A stretch of DNA of 64,000 nucleotides from contig NZ_CP033365.1 of NCBI RefSeq assembly GCF_013170825.1, positions 6,460,001 through 6,524,000 of the forward strand, given 5' to 3'. Position 1 is the stretch's first letter; each line of letters starts with the position of its first letter. The notes beneath the pieces are model-generated. The model made no database searches. It was not told where the DNA came from and worked only from the letters and a program-made list of their open reading frames with translations. Positions 13,703 to 23,378 of this stretch are shown piece after piece. A program made the position numbers and the translations under genes. This DNA is from Mesorhizobium sp. NZP2298 (GTDB lineage: Bacteria; Pseudomonadota; Alphaproteobacteria; Rhizobiales; Rhizobiaceae).

Positions 13703-14364
13703 GTCAGGATCCTCAGAATGAAAGACCTACTTCGGGTGCGAGAAGTTGCATTGGTCGTATCACGACAAAGCCGGTGGCTCACCTTGTCCTATTGTGGGAT
13801 ATAGCCACCGACAGCCGGCGAGCCTGGTGTATTGGGATGGTTGGGGTGGCCGACGATACAGATACCGCTTTTCGGTCAGCGGACGGGCTCGCAGCCTTCC
13901 GGCACCACCGCAATAGGGCAAGTAATGTGCGGCCCGACACTTCGGCGGGACAATGCCAAATTGTGCCGGCGTACCGGTGAGGTAGCTGTGTGCATGGCCA
14001 GAGCACCGACCGTTAGAGATTATTGCGCTAACGCCAATACGCCAATACTAGGGAGTTCAGCAGTAGGGACTGGCGTGGGCTCAGCTCTACTTCGAGTCTT
14101 GGCCTCTCGGATAACACACGCCCAGCGTATCACCCTCTGCCAGAAAGACTCGCCACGTCGGGCCTATCATTCGGCGGTTGCCTGAATAACACTTTTTAGA
14201 AATTCGGTTTGGAGTGACGTACGGCTGGAAGATCGCGCTCAGAGCCTACGCCTTCTGGTCGAATTGATGTGACAGGGGGTTAGGCGCTTATAATCGACAA
14301 AGTCTGACCTCCCCGGGGGTGGACGCATTTCTCGGTTGCTGAGCATCAGCTCGAGTATTGATCT
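13703..14364. other. Divergent intergenic region
   Basis: About 660 bases between the minus-strand aminotransferase and the plus-strand acyltransferase. I see no credible gene. A 9-base tandem repeat (ACGCCAATACGCCAATAC, around 14032-14049) is the only local pattern noted. Promoters for both units must be here. Confidence 0.4.
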
Positions 14365-15552
14365 ATGACAACGATTGATCAGGGTGCGATTTACGCCGTC
14401 CGGCCGGCCCAGGTCGTTGTCCGGCAGGCAGAAGACCGTATCGCCGGCTTCGACGGCGTGCGCGCGATCGCCGTCCTGATGGTGTTCATCAGCCACAAGA
14501 CCACTCTGCCGCACCACGACTCCTATGGCTCCGTCGGCGTCTGGGTCTTTCTCGTGCTCAGCGGCATGCTCATCTCCTCGATCCTGTCAGAAATGCGCGG
14601 AAAGGTCGAAGCAGGGACCCAGTCAAGCTGGCGGTCGATGGGTGACTTCTATCTGCGCCGCAGCCTGCGCATCTTCCCGCTGTACTACCTCTGTCTCGGC
14701 GTTTTCGCGCTGGGATCGCTATTCACGACATTCGTCGGCTTCTCGCATCTGGAAGCGGCGGTCTACGCCCTCTATGGCACCAACATCTATATCGAGATGA
14801 CGCCGACTGGGGACCACGGCCATTTCGGTCACCTCTGGTCACTGTCGGCGGAGGAACAGTTCTACCTCCTCTTCGCGCCGATCCTGCTGTTCACCCCACG
14901 CAAATACCTGGCTAGGATTTGCATCGGCTTCATGCTAGCAGGCGCGACCATGCTGGCTTGGCTAGTGTTGGTGAAGGCCCACCCGAACGCCATTCACGTC
15001 GATCCGCTGATCGCCTTCGGCATGCTCGGCGTCGGCGGCTTTGTCGCCTCCTTGAAAAACCTCAAGCCGCCCGCCTGGCTGGTAAGTGCGCAAGCCCAGG
15101 CGGCGGCTGGCCTGACGCTGATCGCGATCCCGCTGGTCTTCGGATACTTCCGGGACACATGGAACGTCTGGGGACCGCTGACCTGCACGGTCGCCGGCCT
15201 GTTCCTGTTCCAGATCGCCCGCAACCAACGGACGCCGGTCGTGGCTTTCCTCAACCTGTGGCCGCTGCGCTCGCTCGGCCGGGTGAGCTATGCGTTCTAT
15301 GTCCTGCACCAGTTCATTCATTTCTACGACGTCCAGGCGGTGTTCCATAAGCTGCACATAGACATCGACGGGCCACCTATCGTGCAACTGCCCCTGGAGC
15401 TTTTCATTACCGTTGCGCTGGCGACGCTCTCCTGGCATTTCTTCGAGCGGCCGCTCCTGCGGTTGGGCGCCAGATTGACCGCGCGGGAGGGCGCGGAGGC
15501 CAGCACCGCAACCGGCGCCTTGTCCCCGGGCCGGCAAGCGGCCACGCGATAG
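14365..15552 (+). CDS. Acyltransferase 3 family membrane protein (OafA/NodX-like), copy 1
   Basis: A 395-residue integral membrane O-acyltransferase that would add acetyl or a similar group to a surface sugar. Family signs: GFDGVRAIAVLMVFISHK with the catalytic-type His, FYLRRSLRIFPLYY, and LWSLSAEEQFYLLFAP, followed by repeated hydrophobic helices and a terminal FFERPL. It is followed 21 bases later by a paralogue in the same direction. An N-terminal extension of about 25 residues before RIAGFDG is absent in that paralogue. Confidence 0.88.
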   Translation: MTTIDQGAIYAVRPAQVVVRQAEDRIAGFDGVRAIAVLMVFISHKTTLPHHDSYGSVGVWVFLVLSGMLISSILSEMRGKVEAGTQSSWRSMGDFYLRRSLRIFPLYYLCLGVFALGSLFTTFVGFSHLEAAVYALYGTNIYIEMTPTGDHGHFGHLWSLSAEEQFYLLFAPILLFTPRKYLARICIGFMLAGATMLAWLVLVKAHPNAIHVDPLIAFGMLGVGGFVASLKNLKPPAWLVSAQAQAAAGLTLIAIPLVFGYFRDTWNVWGPLTCTVAGLFLFQIARNQRTPVVAFLNLWPLRSLGRVSYAFYVLHQFIHFYDVQAVFHKLHIDIDGPPIVQLPLELFITVALATLSWHFFERPLLRLGARLTAREGAEASTATGALSPGRQAATR

Positions 15553-15573
15553 AGGCGGGCGGAACGACGGCCG

Positions 15574-16662
15574 ATGCGACTCGACGACAAACGCCGTATC
15601 AAGGGTTTCGACGGCCTACGCGCGATCGCCTTCATTTTCGTATTCATCAGCCACAAGTTCCATCAAGGGACGTATGGATCCCTCGGGGGCGACGGGGTAA
15701 TGCTGTTCTTTGCGCTCAGCGGCCTCTTGATCACCCGTATCCTGGCCCGCACGCGGGTGGCGGTCGAGGCGGGCGAGACGACGACGCTTGCGGGTCTGGG
15801 GCACTTCTATCTTCGGCGCTCGGCCAGGATATTCCCTGTCTACTACGCGACGATCGGCTTCTTCCTGATCGCGTCGTTGTTCGTTCACTTCGATGGCTTC
15901 GAAGGCGGCGCGCGCATGGCCATGCTGCTCTACGCCACGAACATCTATGTGTTCACGACAGGCCACTGGGTCGGCCATTTCAACCACTTCTGGACGCTGG
16001 CGATCGAAGAGCAATTCTATCTATTGTTTGCACCTTTGTTGCTGTTCACCCCCAGCAAGGCCGCCGGACACATCTGCGTTGCATTTGTGGTTCTGGGTCT
16101 CGTTACTGATGCGGGCCTCGAATGGACCGGAGTATCGGCCAAGGTCATAGGCCTGAATCCCATGACCGGCTTTGGTTATCTCGCCTTAGGCGGTCTGGCA
16201 GGACTGAACCTCGACCGGCGAGTGCCGGCATGGCTGGTTTCCAGGCCGGCCCAGGCCATGGCCGCGCTCGCCCTCCTCATCGTGCCCCTCACTGTCCTCA
16301 AGGACGAGATCGTCTGGCGCCTCTATGCGCCGGCAGTCGCGGCTACGGCCGCGCTTCTGGTCTTCCAGATTGCGGGAAACCAGGCCTCGCGTTTCGTCGC
16401 CTTTCTGGAAACCTGGCCCCTGCGCAGCCTGGGGCGCATCAGCTATGGCTGCTACATCTTCCACGAGTTCGTTCACTTCTATGACATCGAGGCAGCGGCC
16501 CGGAAATTCGGCGTCGTATTCGAAGCGCCGGATTGGATCTCGGCTCCGATCGAACTTGTGTTGACCATCGGCCTGGCGACCGTCTCATGGCGATTCTTTG
16601 AACGATTATTCATGGCCTGGGCCCATCGGCCGACGCATAAAGCCGCGCCGGCCGCCGCCTGA
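15574..16662 (+). CDS. Acyltransferase 3 family membrane protein, copy 2
   Basis: A 362-residue paralogue of the preceding gene, starting RLDDKRRIKGFDGLRAIAF and carrying FISHK, FYLRRSARIFPVYY, FWTLAIEEQFYLLFAP and FFERLF. The two share the whole layout, including the YATNIY/YGTNIY segment, so they derive from one tandem duplication and have since diverged clearly. They may acylate different positions or sugars. It converges on the glycosyltransferase gene that ends at 16668, five bases away. Confidence 0.88.
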   Translation: MRLDDKRRIKGFDGLRAIAFIFVFISHKFHQGTYGSLGGDGVMLFFALSGLLITRILARTRVAVEAGETTTLAGLGHFYLRRSARIFPVYYATIGFFLIASLFVHFDGFEGGARMAMLLYATNIYVFTTGHWVGHFNHFWTLAIEEQFYLLFAPLLLFTPSKAAGHICVAFVVLGLVTDAGLEWTGVSAKVIGLNPMTGFGYLALGGLAGLNLDRRVPAWLVSRPAQAMAALALLIVPLTVLKDEIVWRLYAPAVAATAALLVFQIAGNQASRFVAFLETWPLRSLGRISYGCYIFHEFVHFYDIEAAARKFGVVFEAPDWISAPIELVLTIGLATVSWRFFERLFMAWAHRPTHKAAPAAA

Positions 16663-16667
16663 GACCC

Positions 16668-17639
16668 TCAGCTTGCCAGGGCCAACAGCTTTCGCAGCAG
16701 GCCAAGGTTGTGGTTCAGGCGCAGGTAATATTCGCGCTCGGGTCCGTCAAGCATCTGGAACACTGCCAGCACCGGGGTGGCGATGAGCATCTTGATTGCG
16801 CGCGCAATCTTCTGGCCTGGCGTTTTCAAGCCCCTCAATTCAACCTCGCCTTCCTTGCGGGCGCGCTCCGTGAGCCATGCGCGCGTCAGACGGCCGGCAT
16901 GGACCTTGTGGTCCACTACGAATGCGTCCGAGTACCAGCAGCGATAGCCGGCCCCAATCAGGTCAGTCATCATCTGGGCCTCTTCCCCGCTGGCAAGGTT
17001 CGAGCCGACCCGACCGGTCGTGACGTCGAACCCGCCGTGGGATTCTAGCACGCTGCGGCGGAACAGCATGTTGGCGCCGACACCGATGGGATGATCGGTC
17101 GTATCCCGGAAGCCGTCCTCATCGACCACCGACAACAACAAGCGCGCTCGCGGCCCGAGCTGGCTCGGCGGTATTTCAAGGCTGCTGGCGTCGTCGGGCC
17201 AGTGTGGAATCACCCGCCCCGCGAGGATGGCGGTCTGGACGTCACAGCGGGCCGCGTAAGTGATCGCCGCCTCTATCCAACCGGGGCGCGGCACAGCGTC
17301 GTCGTCCAACAGCGCAATCCATTCGCCCTTTCCTGCCTCGAAACCCGCGTTGCGGGCCCGGGCAACACCGGGCTCGTCGAGCCGAATGAAGCTCAGTCCC
17401 TCGCGCGCCTTCAGGGTCTGCAGCACATCGGCGTGCGCCGGCGCGGAGGCGCTGTCGATGACGATGACCTCCACCGGCTGGCCCCGGCACTGTGGCAGCA
17501 GGGCTTCGACGCTCTCCAGCACGTCATGGCTTCGGTTGTGCGTGGCGATGACGATACTGATGACCGGGGCACCGGCGCTGACCTTCGGCGCGTCCTTGGC
17601 GTCCTGCATACCGATCCGATCCTTAAGCTCCATGCCCAT
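16668..17639 (-). CDS. Family 2 glycosyltransferase
   Basis: A 323-residue GT-A enzyme: VISIVIATHNRS, VIVIDSAS, the ARNAGFEAGKGEWIALLDDDAVP block with the metal-binding DDD, and GGFDVTTGRVG..GEEAQMMTDL in the acceptor half. It starts immediately after the stop of the upstream glycosyltransferase (17640), in a three-gene minus-strand run of deacetylase and two transferases. A lipid-linked sugar repeat is the probable acceptor. No clear membrane anchor is visible apart from a hydrophobic patch near the C-terminus. Confidence 0.88.
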   Translation of the reverse strand: MGMELKDRIGMQDAKDAPKVSAGAPVISIVIATHNRSHDVLESVEALLPQCRGQPVEVIVIDSASAPAHADVLQTLKAREGLSFIRLDEPGVARARNAGFEAGKGEWIALLDDDAVPRPGWIEAAITYAARCDVQTAILAGRVIPHWPDDASSLEIPPSQLGPRARLLLSVVDEDGFRDTTDHPIGVGANMLFRRSVLESHGGFDVTTGRVGSNLASGEEAQMMTDLIGAGYRCWYSDAFVVDHKVHAGRLTRAWLTERARKEGEVELRGLKTPGQKIARAIKMLIATPVLAVFQMLDGPEREYYLRLNHNLGLLRKLLALAS

Positions 17640-18611
17640 TCAGTCCAGCGCCGCGTCCTCGGTGGCCGGAGGGCGGGCGCCCATGCCGATCGACCAGAAG
17701 AACGCCGTGCGCAACGGCGTCGGCGTCACGAGATCCCTTACCGCCCGGAACGGAAACACCAACAGCGCATGGCGCACCGCGAATCGCACACCCTTGGCAT
17801 CCCCCTTGGCCGCCCGCTCCACCGCCGCATCGGCGAAATAGGTGTAGAATCCCAGGAGCGTGGCGAAATAGGAATGCAGCCACTCCTTCGGCGAGCGCCA
17901 CTTGCGCCAGACGGGAACGGCATGCCGCATGAACACTTTGCGCGTATAGGGAATCCGGCTCAGGACCAAGGCATCATAGGATCCCGACGGACGCTGACGG
18001 AACAAGACGCAAGGCACGGCCACATGCTGCATATGCCCTCCGCCGGCGACACGCAAATGCCAGTCCCAGTCCTGGTCGGCCATCAGGGTCTCGTCAAAAT
18101 AACCGTAGGCGTCACGTACCCCGATACGCGCCATCGTGGCGCCGATCTGCGGGAAATAGCCGTCCAGCATCATCTTTAGATGGTCGCCGTCGGAGCGGAC
18201 GTCATCGGGGATGGGGCGCGCGATCGGCCGCAGGTCAGGATCGGCAATCACCACCTGACCGAAGACGGCCTCGACCTCCGGCTGGCGGTCGAAGAGTTCC
18301 AAGTGCGGCCTTACATGTTGCTCGGTCCAGACGTCGTCGTCGTCCAGGAAGGCCAGGAACTCCCCCGTGGCCGCCCGCATCGCCGCGTTACGCGCGGCGC
18401 CGGCGCCCGCAGTCGTCACGATGAGGTGCTGCGCGCCGTGGGCCTGCGTCACTGTGCCGGTGGCGTCGTGGTTGGAGCCGTTGTCGCCAACCAGTATCTC
18501 GAACGTCAGGTCCGTGCCTTCCAGCGCGCGGATGCTCGCCAGCGCCTGGTCCAGCAACTGCGGACGGTCGCGGGTCGGGACGACGACCGAAACGATGCGC
18601 GCCTGCCTCAC
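17640..18611 (-). CDS. Family 2 glycosyltransferase
   Basis: A GT-A transferase with VVVPTRDRP, LVGDNGSNHDATG, GAGAARNAAMRAATGEF and LDDDDVW as nucleotide-sugar and metal-binding motifs. I place the start at GTG 18611, because it overlaps the deacetylase stop as GTGA and has GGAGGAG at a suitable distance; an earlier GTG at 18626 is possible. Length is then 323 residues. It is coupled to the deacetylase before it and the transferase after it. Confidence 0.85.
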   Translation of the reverse strand: MRQARIVSVVVPTRDRPQLLDQALASIRALEGTDLTFEILVGDNGSNHDATGTVTQAHGAQHLIVTTAGAGAARNAAMRAATGEFLAFLDDDDVWTEQHVRPHLELFDRQPEVEAVFGQVVIADPDLRPIARPIPDDVRSDGDHLKMMLDGYFPQIGATMARIGVRDAYGYFDETLMADQDWDWHLRVAGGGHMQHVAVPCVLFRQRPSGSYDALVLSRIPYTRKVFMRHAVPVWRKWRSPKEWLHSYFATLLGFYTYFADAAVERAAKGDAKGVRFAVRHALLVFPFRAVRDLVTPTPLRTAFFWSIGMGARPPATEDAALD

Positions 18612-19420
18612 CCCCACTCCTCCCACCGATCGAAGACGCCCGACAGGGCCGCCGAGAATACCCGCTTGTTGTCGAAGCGCGTGATGAAGGTCCGCGCGAT
18701 GGTGCCAGCCGGGCGCGTCTCCTCGGCCTGTGCGTAGACCAGATCATAGCCTGATGCCCTGGCCTCTCGCATGGCGACCGGCGTCCAGTTGGCCGACTGG
18801 CCGAGCGGGATTGCGAACGACGTCGGCGCAAAACCAAGTCGCGCCTCGATCATAGCGCGCGAGCGGTCCAGTTCCTCGCGGGCGGCGAGGCCGTCCAGCT
18901 GTCCAAAATCGGGATGGGTCGCGGAGTGGCTGCCGATTTCGGCACCGTCGGCGGCCAGGCGCTCCAGATCGCGCCAGCCCAGAACTTCGTCAGTGGTCCA
19001 GGGCGAGGCGCCTTCGCTCCAATCGGTGACCACGAAAAGGCTCCACGGCACCGCGAAGTCCTTCAGGATCGGTGCGGCCTCGGTCATGACGCTGCGCAGA
19101 CCGTCGTCGAAGGTGATGGCGAGGTCCATCGGGTCGCCGCCCGTCCGCGCGATCTCCGAGGCTGGGACGAATCGATAGCCCCGCGCCACGGCCCACTCCA
19201 ACTGACGAAGAAACAGCTTCGGCGGCACGTCGTTATAAGCCATCAGGGGCTGGCCGACCGAATGGTAGGCCAGGATCCGGCCTCCTGAACGGCGCAAGCG
19301 TCGGCCAAGGACGGACATACCTTCACGTTCGAGGACCATGCGTGGGCCGACCAGATGACGCCTTTCGACACCGAACGCGTGGGCAGCCCGCTTGAGAATC
19401 TTCGGTGCTTGCCTAAGCAT
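18608..19420 (-). CDS. Polysaccharide deacetylase (NodB homology domain)
   Basis: A 270-residue protein from ATG 19420; a longer TTG start at 19465 is possible. It contains the NodB motifs AITFDDGLRS (Asp-Asp metal/catalytic pair), GSHSATHPDF (His pair) and a C-terminal FAIPLG block. It should remove N-acetyl or another acyl group from a sugar in the surface polysaccharide. LAYHSVG and the WAVARGYRFVP segment fit deacetylases of exopolysaccharide clusters. It is the first gene of a three-gene minus-strand operon with two glycosyltransferases. Confidence 0.85.
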   Translation of the reverse strand: MLRQAPKILKRAAHAFGVERRHLVGPRMVLEREGMSVLGRRLRRSGGRILAYHSVGQPLMAYNDVPPKLFLRQLEWAVARGYRFVPASEIARTGGDPMDLAITFDDGLRSVMTEAAPILKDFAVPWSLFVVTDWSEGASPWTTDEVLGWRDLERLAADGAEIGSHSATHPDFGQLDGLAAREELDRSRAMIEARLGFAPTSFAIPLGQSANWTPVAMREARASGYDLVYAQAEETRPAGTIARTFITRFDNKRVFSAALSGVFDRWEEWG

Positions 19421-19741
19421 ATCCAGTTTTCGCTCTCTGGTCTTTTTACCAGTCTCGAACAGCAAGCCTCGTGATAGCTATGACGTCCATCGCCAACACC
19501 ACCACGTCCAATCCGAGGCGCCCGGTAGCACTATCACGTCGAACGGAATCTGTTCATTTGGAAGAAAATGGTAAGGCCCTAAATCAAAAGGTGTAAAACG
19601 CGATGGCTTGCCTGAACTGGGAAACCCACTTCAGGTTATCGTGCTCAAGGTTTTGCAGCATCGAAGCAAGGTGGCGCTGGTCGCTCCAGATGCAGCCTAT
19701 GACGTGCCTGCCGGGCAAAGCATGCTATTGGAACCTCACAT

Positions 19742-21382
19742 CTAGCCGCGGCCCATCAGCCGGCTCACCCACCGGGGCAGCCATTCGGGCAGTAGGTTGC
19801 GGATCGCGTCCCAAGTCCCGTCAAAGGACTTTGTCCGCGCCAGGCGCCGCCATACTCTGAGCCGTTCCGGCAGCGACATTAGGCGCATAGAACGCTTCAG
19901 GATCGCCTCGACGCTGTCGAACTCGCCGAACACCTCGTTGAGCAGGATGTCGGGATAACCGTCGTAGAGCTCCTCGTTCGCGGGCGCGCCCTTCTCACGC
20001 AGCGGCGTGACTGGCGCGATCGCCAGGGCCCTGGCGTAGAGCGCCTCCAGGCTTTCGAGCCAATTGGGCGCCGTGTGCAGCCGCTTGACGTTGGCCTCCG
20101 TCTCATCGCCGCGCCGACGCAAAGCCTGCAGGTCGGCGAGCCAGTCCGCCAGGATGCGGTTGTATTCCGCCATCGAGGTGGCGAAGCCAATGGTCGGCGC
20201 CAGCCCGGGCATATCGGTGCTCATGACGTTCGCATCCGATGGATAGGGAAACAGCGTCATGCAGGGCGCGCCGAGCCCGCCGGCTTCCAGCATCGAGGTA
20301 ATCGATACAAAGGGGTAGGAGTCGAGGTAGATGTCCGCTGCCTCGAAGGCCAGCGAAGGATCGGGCGTCTCTGGCCGCCCCATGATCCGCCCGCCGGTCG
20401 CCGCTATGGCCTCTTGCCAGTCGGCTGGCTCCCCCGGCCCCACGACCAGCAACTGCGCATCGGGATGGGCCAGGAGCGCCTCGACATGCATGTCGGCGAA
20501 GGAGACGCCACCCATCGTGCGGTATTTCACGCCGCGGGCCACGGAAACCAGGAGAGGCCCGCCGGCCGGAATGCCGAGCTTCTGCCGCGCCTCGGCCCGG
20601 CTGTGCTTGCGCATCGGCGGATCGATCTGAATCGGCAGGATGACGTGACGCTCCGCCGGGATCCCACGCCGTTCCACCACCAGCCGCTCGCCCGACACGC
20701 GCGAACTGGCGATCAGGTCGCACACGCAGAGCCCGACCCAGAAGGCATGGTCGGCGTGGTTGACCAGCACCACGGGCGGTCGGTTGCGCTCGTCAGCGAA
20801 GGCTATGCCCGGCGTTGGGTCCTCATTGCTGACGTGCAGGACGACCAGGTCGAAATCGAGCGACAACTTGCGGAGCGCGCTGGCCCATTCTACCGGTCCG
20901 CCGCGCGTTGCGCCGATCATATGGATATGTCCGCCACGAGCCTCCACGGCCTGGGATACCGACAACGGCGGCGCCCCGGGATGGCGCAACAGGGCCAGTG
21001 AGTGATGACGCCCCTCGTCGGCTGCGATCCAGCGGCGCATCATCCGCGTCAAGCCGCCGACTTCGTTCAAAGCGGTGGCCACATGCAGCACGCGGCCGAT
21101 CTTCGTCCGCGCCGGTCGCGCAGCTTCGGCCTGTGCGGCGAGCGTCCGTCGCGCGATTTCGATCAGTATGTGCTCAAGCGGCTCGGACCGATAGAAGCCG
21201 CAGTGCCGCTTCCGCGCAAGCGTGACCGCCGCCTCCACATAGGCCGCCGCCGAGTTGAGGTCACCAGCCTGCAGACAGCGCTCAGCCTCACCGCGAAGGC
21301 TTTGAAACTCTTCGTAGTTGTGGCGCATACGCGCTACCTCGGCCTCGGAGGCCTCGATTCCAGATTGCATCGTCTCTGGCAT
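19742..21382 (-). CDS. Large glycosyltransferase (GT4-like, GT-B fold)
   Basis: A 546-residue protein. The first 90 residues are helical ([22 protein letters not shown]) and look TPR-like. The rest fits a GT-B transferase: [52 protein letters not shown] and the acceptor-side [28 protein letters not shown], which resembles the donor-binding ExxGLGxP region. The family number is not certain. It is divergent from the WbpD-like acetyltransferase gene and set apart from the deacetylase operon by 275 bases with no gene. Confidence 0.78.
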   Translation of the reverse strand: MPETMQSGIEASEAEVARMRHNYEEFQSLRGEAERCLQAGDLNSAAAYVEAAVTLARKRHCGFYRSEPLEHILIEIARRTLAAQAEAARPARTKIGRVLHVATALNEVGGLTRMMRRWIAADEGRHHSLALLRHPGAPPLSVSQAVEARGGHIHMIGATRGGPVEWASALRKLSLDFDLVVLHVSNEDPTPGIAFADERNRPPVVLVNHADHAFWVGLCVCDLIASSRVSGERLVVERRGIPAERHVILPIQIDPPMRKHSRAEARQKLGIPAGGPLLVSVARGVKYRTMGGVSFADMHVEALLAHPDAQLLVVGPGEPADWQEAIAATGGRIMGRPETPDPSLAFEAADIYLDSYPFVSITSMLEAGGLGAPCMTLFPYPSDANVMSTDMPGLAPTIGFATSMAEYNRILADWLADLQALRRRGDETEANVKRLHTAPNWLESLEALYARALAIAPVTPLREKGAPANEELYDGYPDILLNEVFGEFDSVEAILKRSMRLMSLPERLRVWRRLARTKSFDGTWDAIRNLLPEWLPRWVSRLMGRG

Positions 21383-21567
21383 CCTTCCCCCCCACGGTCG
21401 CAGTTGCCCTAAAACGTGTTATCCCGAGTGGCCAAGGCTTGCCAAGCGACAAGGCAGGTTACATAAAAAATGTCGCCGACCGCTGCGATCCGATCTTTCA
21501 GCGGCCGGCCAAGGCTCGCGTCCGATTGCAGGCGATGGCGCGAGACAGACAACTCCAGGGGGAAGCG

Positions 21568-22053
21568 ATGCCAATTTCGGAAAGTGTGGTGATGCGTGGC
21601 GAAGTTGTCGTCCACCACCCCAATCTGGTGAACCTCTACGGCTGTGAGATCGGTAACGGCTCGCGCATCGGCGCCTTCGTCGAGATTCAGAAGAATTCCT
21701 ACGTCGGCGAGCGCTGCAAGATCTCCTCGCACACCTTCATTTGCGAGGGCGTGACCATCGAGGACGAGGTCTTCATCGGCCACGGGGTGATGTTCACCAA
21801 CGACCGCCTTCCCCGAGCAACCAACCTGGACGGGAGCGCCCAGAGTGAAGCCGACTGGAAGGTCGAGCCGACCCTGGTCAAGAAGGGCGCGTCCGTCGGC
21901 TCCAACGTCACTATCACCCCGGGCGTGACCATCGGAGAGCGGGCACTGATCGGCGCCGGTGCCGTCGTCACCCGTGACATCCCCGACTTCGCCATCGCAA
22001 CCGGTGTGCCGGCCCGCGTGGTCGGAGACGTAAGGACCACAAAGGCTGGGTGA
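21568..22053 (+). CDS. WbpD/WlbB-like sugar N-acetyltransferase (left-handed beta helix)
   Basis: A 161-residue hexapeptide-repeat enzyme from ATG 21568 (AGGGGG upstream); the frame is open further upstream but that part is not protein-like. Repeats such as [39 protein letters not shown] and [28 protein letters not shown] form the beta helix. The NDRLPRA segment and size match WbpD/WlbB, which acetylates UDP-3-amino-GlcNAcA. The next two genes are the matching oxidoreductase and aminotransferase, so the three act in one amino-sugar pathway. Confidence 0.85.
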   Translation: MPISESVVMRGEVVVHHPNLVNLYGCEIGNGSRIGAFVEIQKNSYVGERCKISSHTFICEGVTIEDEVFIGHGVMFTNDRLPRATNLDGSAQSEADWKVEPTLVKKGASVGSNVTITPGVTIGERALIGAGAVVTRDIPDFAIATGVPARVVGDVRTTKAG

Positions 22054-22161
22054 CTCCCCATTTCAGCACGGTTTCGTACACCGAATTGCGATCTTTGGGG
22101 TATTTAGAGAGATCATTTGAGGTAGTTCCAGCGCCTGCCCTCGCCTGGCTGGATGATCCTG

Positions 22162-22182
22162 GTTGGGTCTTGATGACCCAAC
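22162..22182. repeat. Short stem-loop upstream of the oxidoreductase gene
   Basis: GTTGGGTC and GACCCAAC form a perfect 8-base stem around the loop TTGAT in the 298-base gap between the acetyltransferase and oxidoreductase genes. There is no T-run; role unknown. Confidence 0.3.
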
Positions 22183-22351
22183 GGCCATAGTGACCGCGCG
22201 GCTTCGCGGCCTCAAACTTCAATTTGAAGAGGTCGAGATGGCACGGCATTCGACGATCAACCGGCGCATCCTTTCTCAACCAATGAACCAATGACAGGCT
22301 CCAACGGGCCTCAGGACTCCGGTGGGCGGGGTGGAGTGTAGGGTAGGTCAA

Positions 22352-23377
22352 ATGATCAATATCGGTATCATCGGTTACGGCTACTGGGGGCCGAACCTCC
22401 TACGAAACTTCATGGAGCTTCCCGATGCCCGGGTCCGCATAGTCGCCGACCTGGACCCCAAGAAGCGCGAGTTGGTGGAACGCCGCTATCCGGGCGTCCA
22501 GACCACCAGGGACGTCCAGTCCCTGTTCCAGGATCCCGAGATCGACGCCATCGCCGTGGCGACGCCGGTCAATAGCCACTTCGAATTGGGCATGTCGGCG
22601 CTGAAGGCCGGCAAGCATCTCTGGCTCGAAAAGCCGATGACCGAAACCTCGCTACAGGCCAGGATGCTGGTCAATGAAGCCGACAAGCGCGGATTGACCC
22701 TGATTGTCGATCACACCTTCATTTATACCGGAGCAGTCCGGAAGATGCGCGAGATCGTCGCCGCCGGCGACCTCGGCCAGATCTATTACTACGACGCCAC
22801 CCGGGTGAACCTGGGCCTCTTCCAGAAGGACGTGAACGTCATCTCCGACCTGGCGGTCCACGATTTCGCGATCATCGACCGTCTATTCGAAGAGCATCCG
22901 ACCGCGGTTTCGGCCAGCGGTATCAACCATTTCCCCGGCACCCCGGAAAATCTGGCCTACATCTCGCTGTTTTACGACTCCGGCATGATGGCGCACATCA
23001 ACGTGAGTTGGCTGGCTCCAGTGAAGGTGCGCAACATCCTGGTTGGCGGCTCCAACAAGATGATCACCTATGACGATCTGGAGCCCTCCGAGAAGGTCAA
23101 GGTGTACGACAAGGGCGTGTCCTTCACGGACGACCCGGCCAAGATCCATGAGATGCGCGTCGGCTACCGCACGGGCGACATGTGGGCACCCAAGCTCGAC
23201 TCCACCGAGGCCCTGCGCATCGCCGGCCAGGAGTGGATCGACTGCATCATCGAAAAGAAGGTTCCGACCGCCGATGGCCGGCTTGGCCTGCGCGTGGTGG
23301 AGATCATCGAAGCCGCCACCAGTTCCATGCGCGGGCGTGGCGAAACCGTTCACCTGCGACGCAAAGATGCTGCCTAA
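22352..23377 (+). CDS. Gfo/Idh/MocA oxidoreductase (WbpB/WlbA-like)
   Basis: A 341-residue NAD-dependent sugar oxidoreductase from ATG 22352, with AGGT upstream; a GTG at 22322 is unlikely. The Rossmann start MINIGIIGYGYWGPNLLRNF, the conserved EKPM in HLWLEKPMTE, and VHDFAIIDRLF fit the family. The neighbours suggest oxidation at C3 of UDP-GlcNAcA to feed the aminotransferase, as WbpB/WlbA does. It is followed one base later by the aminotransferase gene. The pathway role rests on synteny with the flanking WbpD- and WbpE-like genes. Confidence 0.85.
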   Translation: MINIGIIGYGYWGPNLLRNFMELPDARVRIVADLDPKKRELVERRYPGVQTTRDVQSLFQDPEIDAIAVATPVNSHFELGMSALKAGKHLWLEKPMTETSLQARMLVNEADKRGLTLIVDHTFIYTGAVRKMREIVAAGDLGQIYYYDATRVNLGLFQKDVNVISDLAVHDFAIIDRLFEEHPTAVSASGINHFPGTPENLAYISLFYDSGMMAHINVSWLAPVKVRNILVGGSNKMITYDDLEPSEKVKVYDKGVSFTDDPAKIHEMRVGYRTGDMWAPKLDSTEALRIAGQEWIDCIIEKKVPTADGRLGLRVVEIIEAATSSMRGRGETVHLRRKDAA

Positions 23378-23378
23378 T

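Noticed and set aside
23070..23378. N-terminal extension of the WbpE-like aminotransferase
   Set aside because: This part is Arg/Pro-rich shadow of the oxidoreductase gene; the family start is MIPFVDL at 23379.
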